64,000 bases of DNA from Pseudomonas nitroreducens (GCF_014204515.1 NZ_JACHLI010000003.1:62001-126000), one strand, 5' to 3'. Shown: positions 54,760 through 63,996, counted from the first letter of the stretch. Made by a program: numbers and translations. The notes: generated by a model from the letters alone, not told the origin.

Positions 54760-54993
54760 ATGCCCGCTCTCTACATCATGATTCCGGTCGCCGTGGTCAT
54801 CGTCGGCATCTGCATCGCGATCTTCTTCTGGGCGGTGAACAGCGGCCAGTACGACGACATGGACGGCCCGGCCCACAGCATCCTGTTCGACGACGAAGAC
54901 CCCAAGCACCAGGCCGGTATCGACGAAGCCGAGGGCAGCGACTCGCACTCAGGCCAGCAGCAGGGCCAGCAGCAGGACCGTCGCGATGCCTGA
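54760..54993 (+). CDS. ccoS: cbb3 oxidase maturation protein CcoS
   Basis: 77 aa. One N-terminal membrane helix (MIPVAVVIVGICIAIFFWAVNSGQ) and the conserved YDDMDGPAHSILFDD segment. CcoS is needed for insertion of haem b and Cu into CcoN. It starts one base after ccoI and its 3' end overlaps the next gene by eight bases. Confidence 0.94.
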   Translation: MPALYIMIPVAVVIVGICIAIFFWAVNSGQYDDMDGPAHSILFDDEDPKHQAGIDEAEGSDSHSGQQQGQQQDRRDA

Positions 54994-55711
54994 ACTGGCG
55001 CCGCTGCTGGCGTCCGCACTGATCCTCGGCCTGCTCGGCGGCGGTCACTGCCTGGGCATGTGCGGCGGCCTGATGGGCGCGCTGACCATGGCCATCCCGC
55101 CGGAGCAGCGCGGCCGTCGCCTGCGTCTGCTGCTGGCCTACAATCTTGGTCGTATCCTCAGCTACGCCTGCGCCGGGCTGCTGCTCGGCCTCGCCGGCTG
55201 GGCCGTGGCGCGCACGCCGTTCGCCTCGGCGCTGCGGGTGATCGCCGGCCTGCTGCTGATCGCCATGGGTCTGTACCTGGCCGGCTGGTGGAGTGGCCTG
55301 ACCCGCATCGAAGCCCTCGGCCGTGGCCTCTGGAAGCACATCCAGCCCTTCGCCAGCCGCCTGCTGCCGGTGGCCACCGTGCCGCGCGCGCTGCTGCTGG
55401 GCGCGCTCTGGGGCTGGCTGCCGTGCGGGCTGGTCTACAGCACCCTGCTGTGGGCCACCAGCCAGGGCTCGGCGGTGGACAGCGCGCTGCTGATGCTCGC
55501 CTTCGGCCTGGGCACCTGGCCGGTGCTGCTGGCCACAGGGCTGGCTGCCGAGCGCATCACTGCGCTGCTGCGCAAGCGCAGCGTGCGCATGGCCGGCGGC
55601 ATCCTGGTGATCCTCTTCGGCCTGTGGACCCTGCCCGGCCCGCACCAGGCCTGGATCATGGGCCACGAAATGCACGCCAGCGCCGGCATTGCCCACCATA
55701 AAGCCGCTTGA
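54986..55711 (+). CDS. SafE/TauE-like membrane protein of the cco assembly unit
   Basis: 241 aa with six or so membrane helices. Motifs GGGHCLGMCGGLMGAL (near residue 20) and WGWLPCGLVYSTLLWA are typical of the DUF/SafE group found next to ccoS, including the CcoA-unrelated copper-linked members. A role in metal or sulfur transport for oxidase assembly is inferred from position. Its stop codon TGA lies inside the Anr box of hemN. Confidence 0.85.
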   Translation: MPELAPLLASALILGLLGGGHCLGMCGGLMGALTMAIPPEQRGRRLRLLLAYNLGRILSYACAGLLLGLAGWAVARTPFASALRVIAGLLLIAMGLYLAGWWSGLTRIEALGRGLWKHIQPFASRLLPVATVPRALLLGALWGWLPCGLVYSTLLWATSQGSAVDSALLMLAFGLGTWPVLLATGLAAERITALLRKRSVRMAGGILVILFGLWTLPGPHQAWIMGHEMHASAGIAHHKAA

Positions 55712-55721
55712 TACAGGTCAA
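55708..55721 (+). promoter_or_regulatory. Anr box upstream of hemN
   Basis: TTGAT-ACAG-GTCAA, one mismatch to TTGAT-N4-ATCAA. TAGACT at 55744-55749 is at the right distance for a -10 element of a class II promoter. The site overlaps the stop codon of the preceding gene. hemN is Anr-regulated in P. aeruginosa. Confidence 0.82.
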
Positions 55722-55783
55722 CAGGCCTCTGTCGGACACTCCCTAGACTGCGCAGGACAAGCTCGCCACCGGGGAACATCGGC

Positions 55784-57166
55784 ATGCTCGACAATATTCG
55801 CTGGGACGCAGATCTGATACGCCGCTACGATCTGGCCGGCCCGCGCTATACCTCCTATCCCACCGCCGTGCAGTTCCACGAAGGAGTCGGACCCTTCGAC
55901 CTGCTGCATGGCCTGCGTGATAGCCAGAAAGCGCAACGGCCACTCTCGCTCTACGTGCACGTGCCGTTCTGCGCGAACATCTGCTACTACTGCGCCTGCA
56001 ACAAGGTCATCACCAAGGATCGTGGCCGCAGCGCCCCCTACCTCGCCCGCCTCATCCGCGAAATCGAGATCGTCAGCCGCCACCTGGGTCGCCAGCAGCA
56101 AGTCGAGCAGCTGCATTTCGGCGGAGGTACCCCGACCTTCCTGAGCCCCGGCCAGCTGCGCGAGCTGATGGCGCAACTGCGCACGCACTTCCACTTCGTC
56201 GAGGGCGACTTCGGCGACTACGGCATCGAGATCGACCCGCGCGAGGCCGACTGGTCGACCATGGGCCTGCTCCGCGAACTGGGCTTCAACCGCGCCAGCA
56301 TCGGTGTGCAGGACTTCAACCTGGAGGTGCAGCAGGCCATCAACCGCCTGCAGAGCCTCGACGAGACCCGCGCCATCATCGATGCGGCGCGCACCCTGCA
56401 ATTCCGCTCGATCAACATCGACCTGATCTACGGCCTGCCCAGGCAGACCCCGGATACCTTCGCCCACACCGTGGAACAGGTCATCGCCCTGCAGCCCAAC
56501 CGGCTGTCGGTGTTCAACTACGCGCACCTCCCCGAGCGCTTCCCGCCGCAGCGGCGGATCAATGCCGAAGACCTGCCCTCCCCCGGCCAGAAACTGGAAA
56601 TGCTGCAGCGCACCACCGAGCAGCTGGAAGCCGCCGGTTATCGCTACATCGGCATGGACCATTTCGCTCTGCCGGACGACGAGCTGGCCATGGCCCAGGA
56701 AGACGGCACCCTGCAGCGCAACTTCCAGGGCTACACCACCCACGGCCATTGCGACCTGGTGGGCCTGGGCGTCTCGGCGATCAGCCAGATCGGCGACCTC
56801 TACAGCCAGAACAGCAACGACATCGCCGACTACCAGAGCACCCTCGACCAGGGCCAGCTCGCCACCCGCCGCGGCCTGCACTGCAACAAGGACGACATCA
56901 TCCGCCGCGCGGTGATCCAGCAGCTGATCTGTCACTTCCAGCTGGACTTCGAGGAGATCGAGGAGCTCTACAACATCGATTTCCGCGGCTACTTCGGCGA
57001 AATCTGGCCCGAGCTGGAACGCTTCGCCGAGGACGGACTGATCCACCTGGGTCCGCGCGGCATCGACGTCAGCGCCTCGGGCCGGCTACTGGTGCGTTCG
57101 CTGTGCATGCTGTTCGACCGCTACCTGCCGATGCAGAACCTGCAGCGCTTCTCGCGGGTCATCTGA
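55784..57166 (+). CDS. hemN: Oxygen-independent coproporphyrinogen III oxidase
   Basis: 460 aa. Radical-SAM cluster motif CANICYYCAC (C-x3-C-x2-C-x-C), then FGGGTPTFLS, a SAM-binding loop. This catalyses two decarboxylations to protoporphyrinogen IX without O2, needed to make haem for the oxidases when oxygen is scarce. Full length for HemN. It has its own Anr box (55708-55721). Confidence 0.96.
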   Translation: MLDNIRWDADLIRRYDLAGPRYTSYPTAVQFHEGVGPFDLLHGLRDSQKAQRPLSLYVHVPFCANICYYCACNKVITKDRGRSAPYLARLIREIEIVSRHLGRQQQVEQLHFGGGTPTFLSPGQLRELMAQLRTHFHFVEGDFGDYGIEIDPREADWSTMGLLRELGFNRASIGVQDFNLEVQQAINRLQSLDETRAIIDAARTLQFRSINIDLIYGLPRQTPDTFAHTVEQVIALQPNRLSVFNYAHLPERFPPQRRINAEDLPSPGQKLEMLQRTTEQLEAAGYRYIGMDHFALPDDELAMAQEDGTLQRNFQGYTTHGHCDLVGLGVSAISQIGDLYSQNSNDIADYQSTLDQGQLATRRGLHCNKDDIIRRAVIQQLICHFQLDFEEIEELYNIDFRGYFGEIWPELERFAEDGLIHLGPRGIDVSASGRLLVRSLCMLFDRYLPMQNLQRFSRVI

Positions 57167-57424
57167 CCCGCGGGTTCCTCCTCGCGCGACCGACGGTACG
57201 GGGCCAACTGTCGCACCCATTGCAACAGGATATGTCTGCAATTTCGTGGTGAGGGAACAGCCCTGCCGCGGCACTTTTCGAAAGAATTCGAGACCCGACA
57301 CGGCCCTCGCAAACCCTCATTTGCGCGGCTGAAACCTGCGATTCAGACAGGTCGCCAACTGGCGCGCGACTTGCCGTCTGCGGTACCCTTGGTTTTTGTG
57401 TGCCATCCCATTCAAGGAACACTC
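57167..57424 (+). promoter_or_regulatory. hemN-anr spacer with half of the ccoG palindrome
   Basis: 258 bases without a gene. CCAACTGTCGCAC at 57204-57216 and TTGCAACA at 57220-57227 repeat the element seen before ccoG, though the left half-site is degenerate (GGGGC). A GCGCGAC lies further left at 57184-57190. No Anr box was found, so Anr autoregulation is not supported here. Confidence 0.45.
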
Positions 57425-58159
57425 ATGGCCGAAACCATCAAAGTGCGCGCCCTCCCCCAGGCGCACTGCAAGGACTGCAGCCTGGCGCCCCTCTGCCTGC
57501 CCCTGTCGCTGAACGCCACTGACATGGATTCCCTCGACGAGATCGTCAAACGCGGCCGGCCGTTGAAGAAGGGCGAGTTCCTGTTCCGCCAGGGCGATGC
57601 CTTCGGCTCCGTCTTCGCCGTGCGCTCCGGCGCCCTGAAGACCTTCAGCATCACCGATGGCGGCGAAGAGCAGATCACCGGCTTCCACCTGCCCAGCGAG
57701 CTGGTCGGCCTGTCCGGCATGGACACCGAGAGCTACCCGGTCTCGGCCCAGGCGCTGGAAACCACTTCGGTCTGCGAAATTCCCTTCGAGCGTCTGGACG
57801 AACTCTCCGAGCAACTGCCGCAACTGCGCCGCCAGTTGCTGCGGGTGATGAGCCGCGAAATCCGTGATGACCAGCAGATGATGATGCTGCTGTCGAAGAA
57901 GACCGCCGACGAGCGCATCGCCACCTTCCTGGTGAACCTCTCCGCACGCTTCCGCGCCCGCGGCTTCTCGGCCCAGCAGTTCCGTCTGGCCATGTCGCGC
58001 AACGAGATCGGCAACTACCTGGGCCTGGCGGTGGAAACCGTGTCCCGCGTGTTCACCCGCTTCCAGCAGAACGGCCTGATCGCCGCCGAAGGCAAGGAAG
58101 TGCACATCCTCGACTCCATCGAGCTGTGCGCCCTCGCCGGTGGCCAACTGGAAAGCTGA
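57425..58159 (+). CDS. anr: Anaerobic regulator Anr (FNR/CRP family)
   Basis: 244 aa from ATG 57425. The N-terminal Cys cluster HCKDCSLAPLC plus a later Cys in TTSVCEIPF bind the oxygen-labile [4Fe-4S]. A cyclic-nucleotide-like fold, a dimer helix and the C-terminal HTH (MSRNEIGNYLGLAVETVSRVFTRF) follow. The recognition helix has the FNR-type ETVSR, which reads TTGAT-N4-ATCAA. It is the probable activator of the boxes before ccoN2, aer and hemN. Confidence 0.97.
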   Translation: MAETIKVRALPQAHCKDCSLAPLCLPLSLNATDMDSLDEIVKRGRPLKKGEFLFRQGDAFGSVFAVRSGALKTFSITDGGEEQITGFHLPSELVGLSGMDTESYPVSAQALETTSVCEIPFERLDELSEQLPQLRRQLLRVMSREIRDDQQMMMLLSKKTADERIATFLVNLSARFRARGFSAQQFRLAMSRNEIGNYLGLAVETVSRVFTRFQQNGLIAAEGKEVHILDSIELCALAGGQLES

Positions 58160-58204
58160 TCCAGGGCAAAGCTGACTGACTGGATGACTTTCCGGTCATC
58201 GAAA

Positions 58205-58230
58205 ACGGGCTCGCCGACTGGCGGGCCCGT
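58205..58230 (+). terminator. Probable terminator after anr
   Basis: ACGGGCTCGCC and GGCGGGCCCGT form an 11-bp stem with one mismatch around GACT, followed by TATACTTT. The TATACT at 58231-58236 may also be the -10 element for apt, whose ATG is 40 bases on. Confidence 0.6.
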
Positions 58231-58275
58231 TATACTTTGGCCTCTGCAAAAACCCGCATCAGGTGCACATCCAGC

Positions 58276-58824
58276 ATGATCCTCAACCCACTCGACCTGA
58301 AGTCCGTGATCCGCGCCGTTCCCGACTTTCCCAAGCCCGGCGTCATGTTCCGTGACATCACCCCGCTGTTCCAGTCGCCGCGAGCCCTGCGCTTCGTCGC
58401 CGACAGCTTCATCCAGCGCTATGTCGAGGCCGACTTCACCCACATCGGCGCCATGGATGCGCGCGGCTTCCTGATCGGTTCGATCATCGCCTACGAGCTG
58501 AACAAGCCCCTGGTGCTGTTCCGCAAGCGCGGCAAGCTGCCGGCCGACGTACTGGCCCAGGCCTACGAGACCGAGTACGGCGAAGCCCTGCTGGAAGTCC
58601 ATGCCGACAGCCTGTGCGAAGGCGACAGCGTGCTGATCTTCGATGACCTGATCGCCACCGGCGGCACCCTGCTGGCCGCCGCTCAGCTGGTACGCCGCAT
58701 GGGCGCCAGCGTGTACGAAGCCGCTGCGATCATCGACCTGCCGGAGCTGGGCGGTTCGACCAAGCTCAACGACGCGCAGATCCCCACCTACAGCCTGACT
58801 GCCTTCGCCCTAGACGAGCAGTGA
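58276..58824 (+). CDS. apt: Adenine phosphoribosyltransferase
   Basis: 182 aa from ATG 58276. PRPP-binding loop VLIFDDLIATGGTLLAA and FPKPGVMFRDITPLF (adenine site) are intact. It salvages adenine to AMP. The position after anr is the same as I remember in PAO1. A strong terminator follows at 58844-58868. Confidence 0.96.
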   Translation: MILNPLDLKSVIRAVPDFPKPGVMFRDITPLFQSPRALRFVADSFIQRYVEADFTHIGAMDARGFLIGSIIAYELNKPLVLFRKRGKLPADVLAQAYETEYGEALLEVHADSLCEGDSVLIFDDLIATGGTLLAAAQLVRRMGASVYEAAAIIDLPELGGSTKLNDAQIPTYSLTAFALDEQ

Positions 58825-58843
58825 CAGACCAGCGGTGACAGGC

Positions 58844-58868
58844 AACGGGCGCTTCGGCGCCCGTTTTC
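58844..58868 (+). terminator. Terminator after apt
   Basis: AACGGGCGC-TTCG-GCGCCCGTTTTC: a stem of 8-9 bp capped by a UUCG tetraloop and followed by a T-run, 20 bases past the apt stop. Confidence 0.9.
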
Positions 58869-59114
58869 GTTTCCGCCATTCGCGTTGGACCTGCCCCATC
58901 CAATGGCTGGTCGTACCCCGCTTGGCCTGATTCGACCCCGGCGCGGCCAGATATGACCTGGCGATTGTCCGACAAGACTCCGAACATGACATCAACCGAT
59001 GACACATTCGAAGGTGGCATCGCGAACTAACGACAGGGCTCGCCCGGATTGCCGCACCTGCCACGTGCCGCACTCCCGTCCGCCAGGCGCCCGCAAAACA
59101 ACAAGGAGTTAGTC

Positions 59115-59945
59115 ATGAACGCCAATACCACGCCGATCCGCGCCAACTTCCCGGTCCGCCGCATGGATTTCACCTTCAGTGAAACGCCGAAATACTGGTG
59201 GGACGGGCAGCCGTTCATGACCCACTTCATGAACAACCTGTCCTCGCTGTTCCCCTACGGCGAGAAGTTCTTCGTCGACAGCGTGCGCGCCGTGCGCGAG
59301 CGCATCCAGGACCCGCAGCTGCAGAAGGACGTCAGCGCCTTCATCGGCCAGGAAGCCATGCACTCCAAGGAGCACGCGGCCTACAACGAGTACGCCGACG
59401 AGCACGGCATCGACCTGGAAACTCTGGAGCTGCGCATCAAGGTGCTGCTCGAATCCATCAGCAAGGTCACCACCAGGAAGCACCAGCTGGCGATCACCTG
59501 CGCCCTGGAACACTTCACCGCGACCATGGCCGAACAGCTGCTCAAGCGCGAAGACCTGAGCAGCCAGATGAAGTCGGACAAGATGTACAAGCTGTGGATG
59601 TGGCACGCCGTCGAGGAAAACGAGCACAAGGCGGTGGCCTACGACGTCTACCAGCAGGTCTACGGTGGCTACTTCACCCGTACCGCGGTGATGCTGCTGA
59701 CCACCGTGATCTTCCTCGGCGTGATCGCCGGCTTCCAGATCAACCTGCTGCGCCGTGACGGCCAGCTGTTCAACTGGCGCAGCTGGAAGCACGGCCTGGG
59801 CGTACTGCTGCACCCGCGCCGCGGCTACTTCGTCAACCTGATCCGCCCGTGGCTGGACTACTTCCGCCCCGGCTTCCACCCCTTCGACCACGACACCAAG
59901 GCGCTGGAAACCCGCTGGAAGGAAACCCTGGACTTCGCCGGCTGA
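59115..59945 (+). CDS. Metal-dependent hydrolase (PF10118-like, di-iron fold)
   Basis: 276 aa from ATG 59115 (AAGGAGTTAGTC before it). Histidine and glutamate motifs GQEAMHSKEH, ALEHFTATMAE and HAVEENEHKA suggest a ferritin-like di-iron centre. A hydrophobic segment follows (RTAVMLLTTVIFLGVIAGF), so membrane association is likely. No known substrate; the family is common in Pseudomonas and mycobacteria. A strong palindromic terminator follows. Confidence 0.85.
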   Translation: MNANTTPIRANFPVRRMDFTFSETPKYWWDGQPFMTHFMNNLSSLFPYGEKFFVDSVRAVRERIQDPQLQKDVSAFIGQEAMHSKEHAAYNEYADEHGIDLETLELRIKVLLESISKVTTRKHQLAITCALEHFTATMAEQLLKREDLSSQMKSDKMYKLWMWHAVEENEHKAVAYDVYQQVYGGYFTRTAVMLLTTVIFLGVIAGFQINLLRRDGQLFNWRSWKHGLGVLLHPRRGYFVNLIRPWLDYFRPGFHPFDHDTKALETRWKETLDFAG

Positions 59946-59993
59946 TCGGCGCATCCAGCAGCGCCGAAGGCGCCCGCCAACGGCCCTGCAAAA

Positions 59994-60023
59994 GAAAACG
60001 CCGCTCGATCGAGCGGCGTTTTC
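59994..60023. terminator. Bidirectional terminator
   Basis: A perfect 30-base palindrome: GAAAACGCCGCTCGA followed by its exact complement. T-runs on both sides make it able to stop both the plus-strand hydrolase gene and the convergent amidotransferase gene. Confidence 0.9.
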
Positions 60024-60040
60024 ATTCAGCGCATCCGCTA

Positions 60041-60793
60041 TCAGGCGGCGCTTTTCTTCTCGGCCTTGTTCTTCTCGTCGCGGCCCTGCTGGACGAAGCG
60101 CATCATCCACTCCGCCACCGCCGTGCCCTGGTGCGGGCGCGCGAGGCTGTCGATGCCAGCCTGCCAGACCGGCTCGCTGAAGATCGGCTTGCGCAGTTCG
60201 AGGATCGCCTGGGAGTAGTCGGCCTGGAATTCCGGATGGCCCTGGAAGCACAGCACCTGGTCGCCGATGGCGTAGGCGGCATTCGGGCAGAAGTCGCTGG
60301 AAGCGATGCGACGGGCGCCGTGGGGCAGCTCGGTGACCTGGTCCTGGTGGCTGACCAGCAGGGTCAGGCCATCGCCCAGCGATGGGGTCATCCACTGCGG
60401 CTGCTCCTCGATGCGGTAATCGTGGATGCCCACGCCCCAACCCTGGCTGGCGCGCTCGGTCCTGCCGCCCAGCACCAGTGCCAGCAGCTGGTGGCCGAAG
60501 CACACGCCCAGCAGCTTGTCGCCGCGCTCGTAGAGCTTGAGCACGTAGTCCTTGAGGGTCTGGATCCAGGGATCGGTGCCGAAGGAGTCCGCCTTGCTGC
60601 CGGTCACCAGGTACGCGTCGAACGTCTCATCGTCGGGCGGGTAATGCCCTTCCACCACGTTGTAGACCGTGAACTGGGCCGGAACGGGTTGTTTGGCGAA
60701 CAGTTGCTGGAACATCCAGCCATAACCCTTGTACTGATCGATGAGTTCGGGGCGGAGGATGTCGGTTTCCAGAATGCAGATACGCAGCGACAT
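60041..60793 (-). CDS. Class I glutamine amidotransferase-like protein
   Basis: 250 aa. Nucleophile GVCFGHQLLALVLGG (Cys near residue 98) and the His-Glu pair in CFQGHPEFQ complete the triad. No synthase domain is attached, so it is a stand-alone GMP-synthase-like glutaminase. It might hydrolyse gamma-glutamyl compounds, as PuuD does in polyamine breakdown, but that is only a guess; the polyamine cluster is 30 kb away. Confidence 0.88.
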   Translation of the reverse strand: MSLRICILETDILRPELIDQYKGYGWMFQQLFAKQPVPAQFTVYNVVEGHYPPDDETFDAYLVTGSKADSFGTDPWIQTLKDYVLKLYERGDKLLGVCFGHQLLALVLGGRTERASQGWGVGIHDYRIEEQPQWMTPSLGDGLTLLVSHQDQVTELPHGARRIASSDFCPNAAYAIGDQVLCFQGHPEFQADYSQAILELRKPIFSEPVWQAGIDSLARPHQGTAVAEWMMRFVQQGRDEKNKAEKKSAA

Positions 60794-60987
60794 GCAGTGG
60801 TGATTCCTGGGGGATAAGAGAATGGGTTCCTGGTACGAATGAAACGCGCGTGAAAATTACGCCCTATTTTTTCACCACACAAGATGCCGAAGCGGATTCT
60901 TGCGCAGGAATTGCAGGGGAAATACCGGAAAAAGCGATTTCCTTCAATTGCACGGGCGCACAGGAGTGACGGCCGGTTGGCAAGGAT

Positions 60988-61542
60988 TCAGTTCAGTGAC
61001 CATTCGCGCAGCAGCGAGTTCGCGTCCAGCACCTGCGCGTATTCGCCTTGCAGGTTGGCCAGGGACATGGCGTGAACCTCTTCAGCGCTGCGCTGCAGGC
61101 CGTTGAAATCGGGCTTGGCGAAGGCAAAGCAGGCATCCGCCACCACCCGTGTCTGGAAGCCCAGGTTACCCGCCGAGCGCGTCGTGGCCTCTACCGAGTT
61201 GTTGGTGCTGACACCACAGATCACCACGGCCTCGATGCCGCGCACACGCAGCCAGCGCTCCAGGCCGCTGTGGATGAAGGCGTCGGGGACGTTCTTCTCC
61301 ACCACGTGTTCATGCTCCAGCGGCGCCAGCGCGTCCTGGAACTCCGCACCTGGCTGTCCCGGCCAGAACGGTGAGCCCGGGGTGCGCGAGAGGTGGCGGA
61401 CATGCACCAGCGGCCACCCTTTTCCGCGCCATGCTGCGAGCAGCTCGCCGATACGCTGCTCGGCCTGCGGGTTGTTGCGCGGCTCGGGGCTGGCCTGCAT
61501 GCCTTTCTGCTGGTCGATGATCAACAGGGCGGGAGGAGTCAT
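60988..61542 (-). CDS. Isochorismatase-family cysteine hydrolase
   Basis: 184 aa. Catalytic Asp in LLIIDQQKG, Lys in VVEKNVPDAF and Cys in VICGVSTNNSVEAT form the D-K-C triad of nicotinamidase/isochorismatase-like hydrolases. The substrate is unknown (amide, ureido or isochorismate type). It is the same direction as the amidotransferase with a 194-bp gap, which holds AT-rich DNA and no gene. Confidence 0.9.
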   Translation of the reverse strand: MTPPALLIIDQQKGMQASPEPRNNPQAEQRIGELLAAWRGKGWPLVHVRHLSRTPGSPFWPGQPGAEFQDALAPLEHEHVVEKNVPDAFIHSGLERWLRVRGIEAVVICGVSTNNSVEATTRSAGNLGFQTRVVADACFAFAKPDFNGLQRSAEEVHAMSLANLQGEYAQVLDANSLLREWSLN

Positions 61543-61851
61543 CGGGGCGGTCCTGCGCGGGTGAGAGGCGTCATCCTAAGGTGTGTGCGGGCAAGAAAAA
61601 ACCGGCCATGGGCCGGTTTCGCTATTCAGGAGTGCGCCTGGAAGTCCGAGCGGACGGTCGCCCTCTCCCCAGCCCTCTCCCGCAAGCGGGAGAGGGGGCA
61701 GTTCGTGCGGGCACTTTGGTTTCCCCCGGCCACTCCCTTCCCTCACCTCGTTCAGGAAGGAGGAGCTTTTCCTGTAAGAGCGAGCTTGCTCGCGAACAGC
61801 CCCCGCTGCGGGGCCGGGTTCGCGAACAAGTTCGCTCCTACAAAGAGCCGG
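61543..61851. repeat. Spacer with terminator and inverted REP-like pair
   Basis: No gene. On the minus strand GAAACCGGCCCATGGCCGGTTTTTT (61596-61620) is a strong terminator for the gene ending at 61852. The inverted pair GTAAGAGCGAGCTTGCTCGCGAAC (61774-61797) and GGTTCGCGAACAAGTTCGCTCCTAC (61818-61842) forms a REPIN-like doublet. A CTCTCCC..GGGAGAGG element lies at ~61661-61698. Confidence 0.75.
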
Positions 61852-63996
61852 TCAGAACGGTTCGTTGCGCGCCGCCTTCTCCAGCAACAACGCTGGCGGC
61901 AGGAAGCGCTCGCCGTACTGTTCGGCCAGGTACTGGGCGCGGGCGACGAAGTCCTTCAGGCCGTACTGGTTGATGAACTGCAGCGCGCCGCCGCTCCAGG
62001 CGGCGAAGCCGATGCCGAAGATCGAGCCGATATTGGCATCGGCGGTGGAGGTCAACACGCCCTCCTCCACGCAGCGCACCGTCTCGATGGCCTGCACGAA
62101 GAGGATGCGGTCGCGCACGTCCTCGGCGGATATCTGCGCATCAGCCTTCTCGAAGCGCTGCTTCAATTCCGGCCACAGATGCTTCTTGCCATTGGCGGGA
62201 TAGTCGTAGAAACCGGCGCCGGCCGCTTTGCCCGGGCGCTTGTACTCATTGACCATCAGGTCCACCACGGCGAAGGCCGGGTGCTTGGGCAACTGCTTGC
62301 CTTCGGCCTCCAGGTCCTTGCGGGTCTGCTCGCGGATGTGGGTCATCAGGCTCATGGAGACTTCATCGCTGATCGCCAGCGGGCCCACCGGCATGCCGGC
62401 CTGGCGCGCCTGGTTCTCGATCATCGCCGCCGACACGCCCTCGCCGAGCATGGCCAGGCCTTCGTTGGTGAAGGTGCCGAACACGCGGGAGGTGAAGAAG
62501 CCGCGGCTGTCGTGGACGACGATCGGGGTCTTCTTGATCTGCAGGACGTAGTCGAAGGCGCGGGCCAGGGTGGCGTCGTCGGTCTTCTCGCCGCGGATGA
62601 TCTCCACCAGCGGCATCTTGTCCACCGGGCTGAAGAAATGCAGGCCGATGAATTTCTGCGGCTGCGCCACCGCTTCGGCCAGGCCGGTGATCGGCAGGGT
62701 CGAGGTGTTGGACGCGATCACCGCATCGGGAAGCGCAGCGGATTCGGCAGCAGCGGTGACCTTGGCCTTCAGGCCACGGTCCTCGAACACCGCTTCGATG
62801 ATCAGGTCGCAGCCCTCGAAGTCAGCGTCGCTGGCGGTCGGTTTGATCCGCGCGAGGAAAGCGTCGCGCTTCTCGGCGCTCATCTGGCCCTTGCCGACCT
62901 TCTTGTCCAGCAGGCCGGCGGAATAGGCCTTGCCCTTCTCGGCGGCTTCGATGGACACGTCCTTGAGCACCACGTCGATGCCGGCGGCGGCCGAGACGTA
63001 AGCGATGCCCGCACCCATCATGCCGGCGCCGACCACCCCGACCTTCTTCGTCTGCTGCGGCGGGATGCCCTGCGGACGGGACTTGCCGGCGTTGATCTCG
63101 TTGAGCTGGAACCAGAAGGTGCCGATCATGTTCTTCGCCACCTGGCCGGTGGTCAGCTCGGTGAAGTAGCGCGCCTCGATCAGCTGCGCGGTGTCGAAGT
63201 CCACCTGCGCGCCTTCCACGGCGGCGCACATGATCTTCTCCGGCGCCGGGAAGCAGCCCTTGGTCTTGTCGCGCAGCACGGATGGGGCGATAGCCAGCAT
63301 CTGCGCCACGGCCGGGCTCGACGGCGTGCCGCCGGGAATCTTGTAGCCGGCGCTGTCCCATGGCTGCTTGGCGGCCGGGTTGGCGGCAATCCACTCGCGG
63401 GCCTTGGCCAGCAGCTCTTCGCGGCTGGAAGCCAGCTGGTGGATCAGGCCGGCCTTGAGCGCCTGTTCGGGGCGCACTTTCTTGCCTTCGGCCAGGTACG
63501 GCAGGGCCTTTTCCAGGCCCAGCAGGCGCACCATGCGCACCACGCCGCCACCGCCGGGCAGCAGGCCCAGGGTGACTTCCGGCAGGCCGAGCTGGACGTG
63601 GCTTTCGTCCAGGGCGATACGGTGGTGGCAGGCCAGGCAGATTTCCCAGCCGCCGCCCAGGGCCGCGCCGTTGATGGCGGCGACCACCGGCTTGCCGAGG
63701 GTCTCCAGGCGGCGCAGCTGGCCCTTGAGCACCAGGATGCCTGCGTAGAAGGCCTGGGCGTCGGCCTTGGTCACCTTGATCAGTTCATTGAGGTCGCCGC
63801 CGGCGAAGAAGGTCTTCTTCGCGGAGGTGATCACCACCCCGGCGATCGACTCCTTTTCGGCTTCCAGGCGCGCCACGGTGGCGGCCATGGCCTCGCGGTA
63901 GACACCGTTCATGGTGTTGGCGCTCTGGCCGGGCATGTCCATGGTCAGGACGACGATATTGTCCTGGCCTTTGTCGTAACGGATGGCGTCAGTCAT
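61852..63996 (-). CDS. Fatty acid oxidation enzyme: enoyl-CoA hydratase / 3-hydroxyacyl-CoA dehydrogenase
   Basis: 714 aa, complete, ending its reading frame just inside the window edge (ATG 63996). An N-terminal crotonase domain has NGAALGGGWEICLACHHRIA and the catalytic Glu in LGLPEVTLGLLPGGGG. A Rossmann dehydrogenase domain follows (VGVVGAGMMGAGIAYVSAA) with the active His in GLHFFSPVDKMPLVE. This FadB/FadJ-type protein does two steps of beta-oxidation. No thiolase is visible, but it could lie upstream, outside the window. From memory, PAO1 PA1737 is the counterpart. Confidence 0.94.
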   Translation of the reverse strand: MTDAIRYDKGQDNIVVLTMDMPGQSANTMNGVYREAMAATVARLEAEKESIAGVVITSAKKTFFAGGDLNELIKVTKADAQAFYAGILVLKGQLRRLETLGKPVVAAINGAALGGGWEICLACHHRIALDESHVQLGLPEVTLGLLPGGGGVVRMVRLLGLEKALPYLAEGKKVRPEQALKAGLIHQLASSREELLAKAREWIAANPAAKQPWDSAGYKIPGGTPSSPAVAQMLAIAPSVLRDKTKGCFPAPEKIMCAAVEGAQVDFDTAQLIEARYFTELTTGQVAKNMIGTFWFQLNEINAGKSRPQGIPPQQTKKVGVVGAGMMGAGIAYVSAAAGIDVVLKDVSIEAAEKGKAYSAGLLDKKVGKGQMSAEKRDAFLARIKPTASDADFEGCDLIIEAVFEDRGLKAKVTAAAESAALPDAVIASNTSTLPITGLAEAVAQPQKFIGLHFFSPVDKMPLVEIIRGEKTDDATLARAFDYVLQIKKTPIVVHDSRGFFTSRVFGTFTNEGLAMLGEGVSAAMIENQARQAGMPVGPLAISDEVSMSLMTHIREQTRKDLEAEGKQLPKHPAFAVVDLMVNEYKRPGKAAGAGFYDYPANGKKHLWPELKQRFEKADAQISAEDVRDRILFVQAIETVRCVEEGVLTSTADANIGSIFGIGFAAWSGGALQFINQYGLKDFVARAQYLAEQYGERFLPPALLLEKAARNEPF

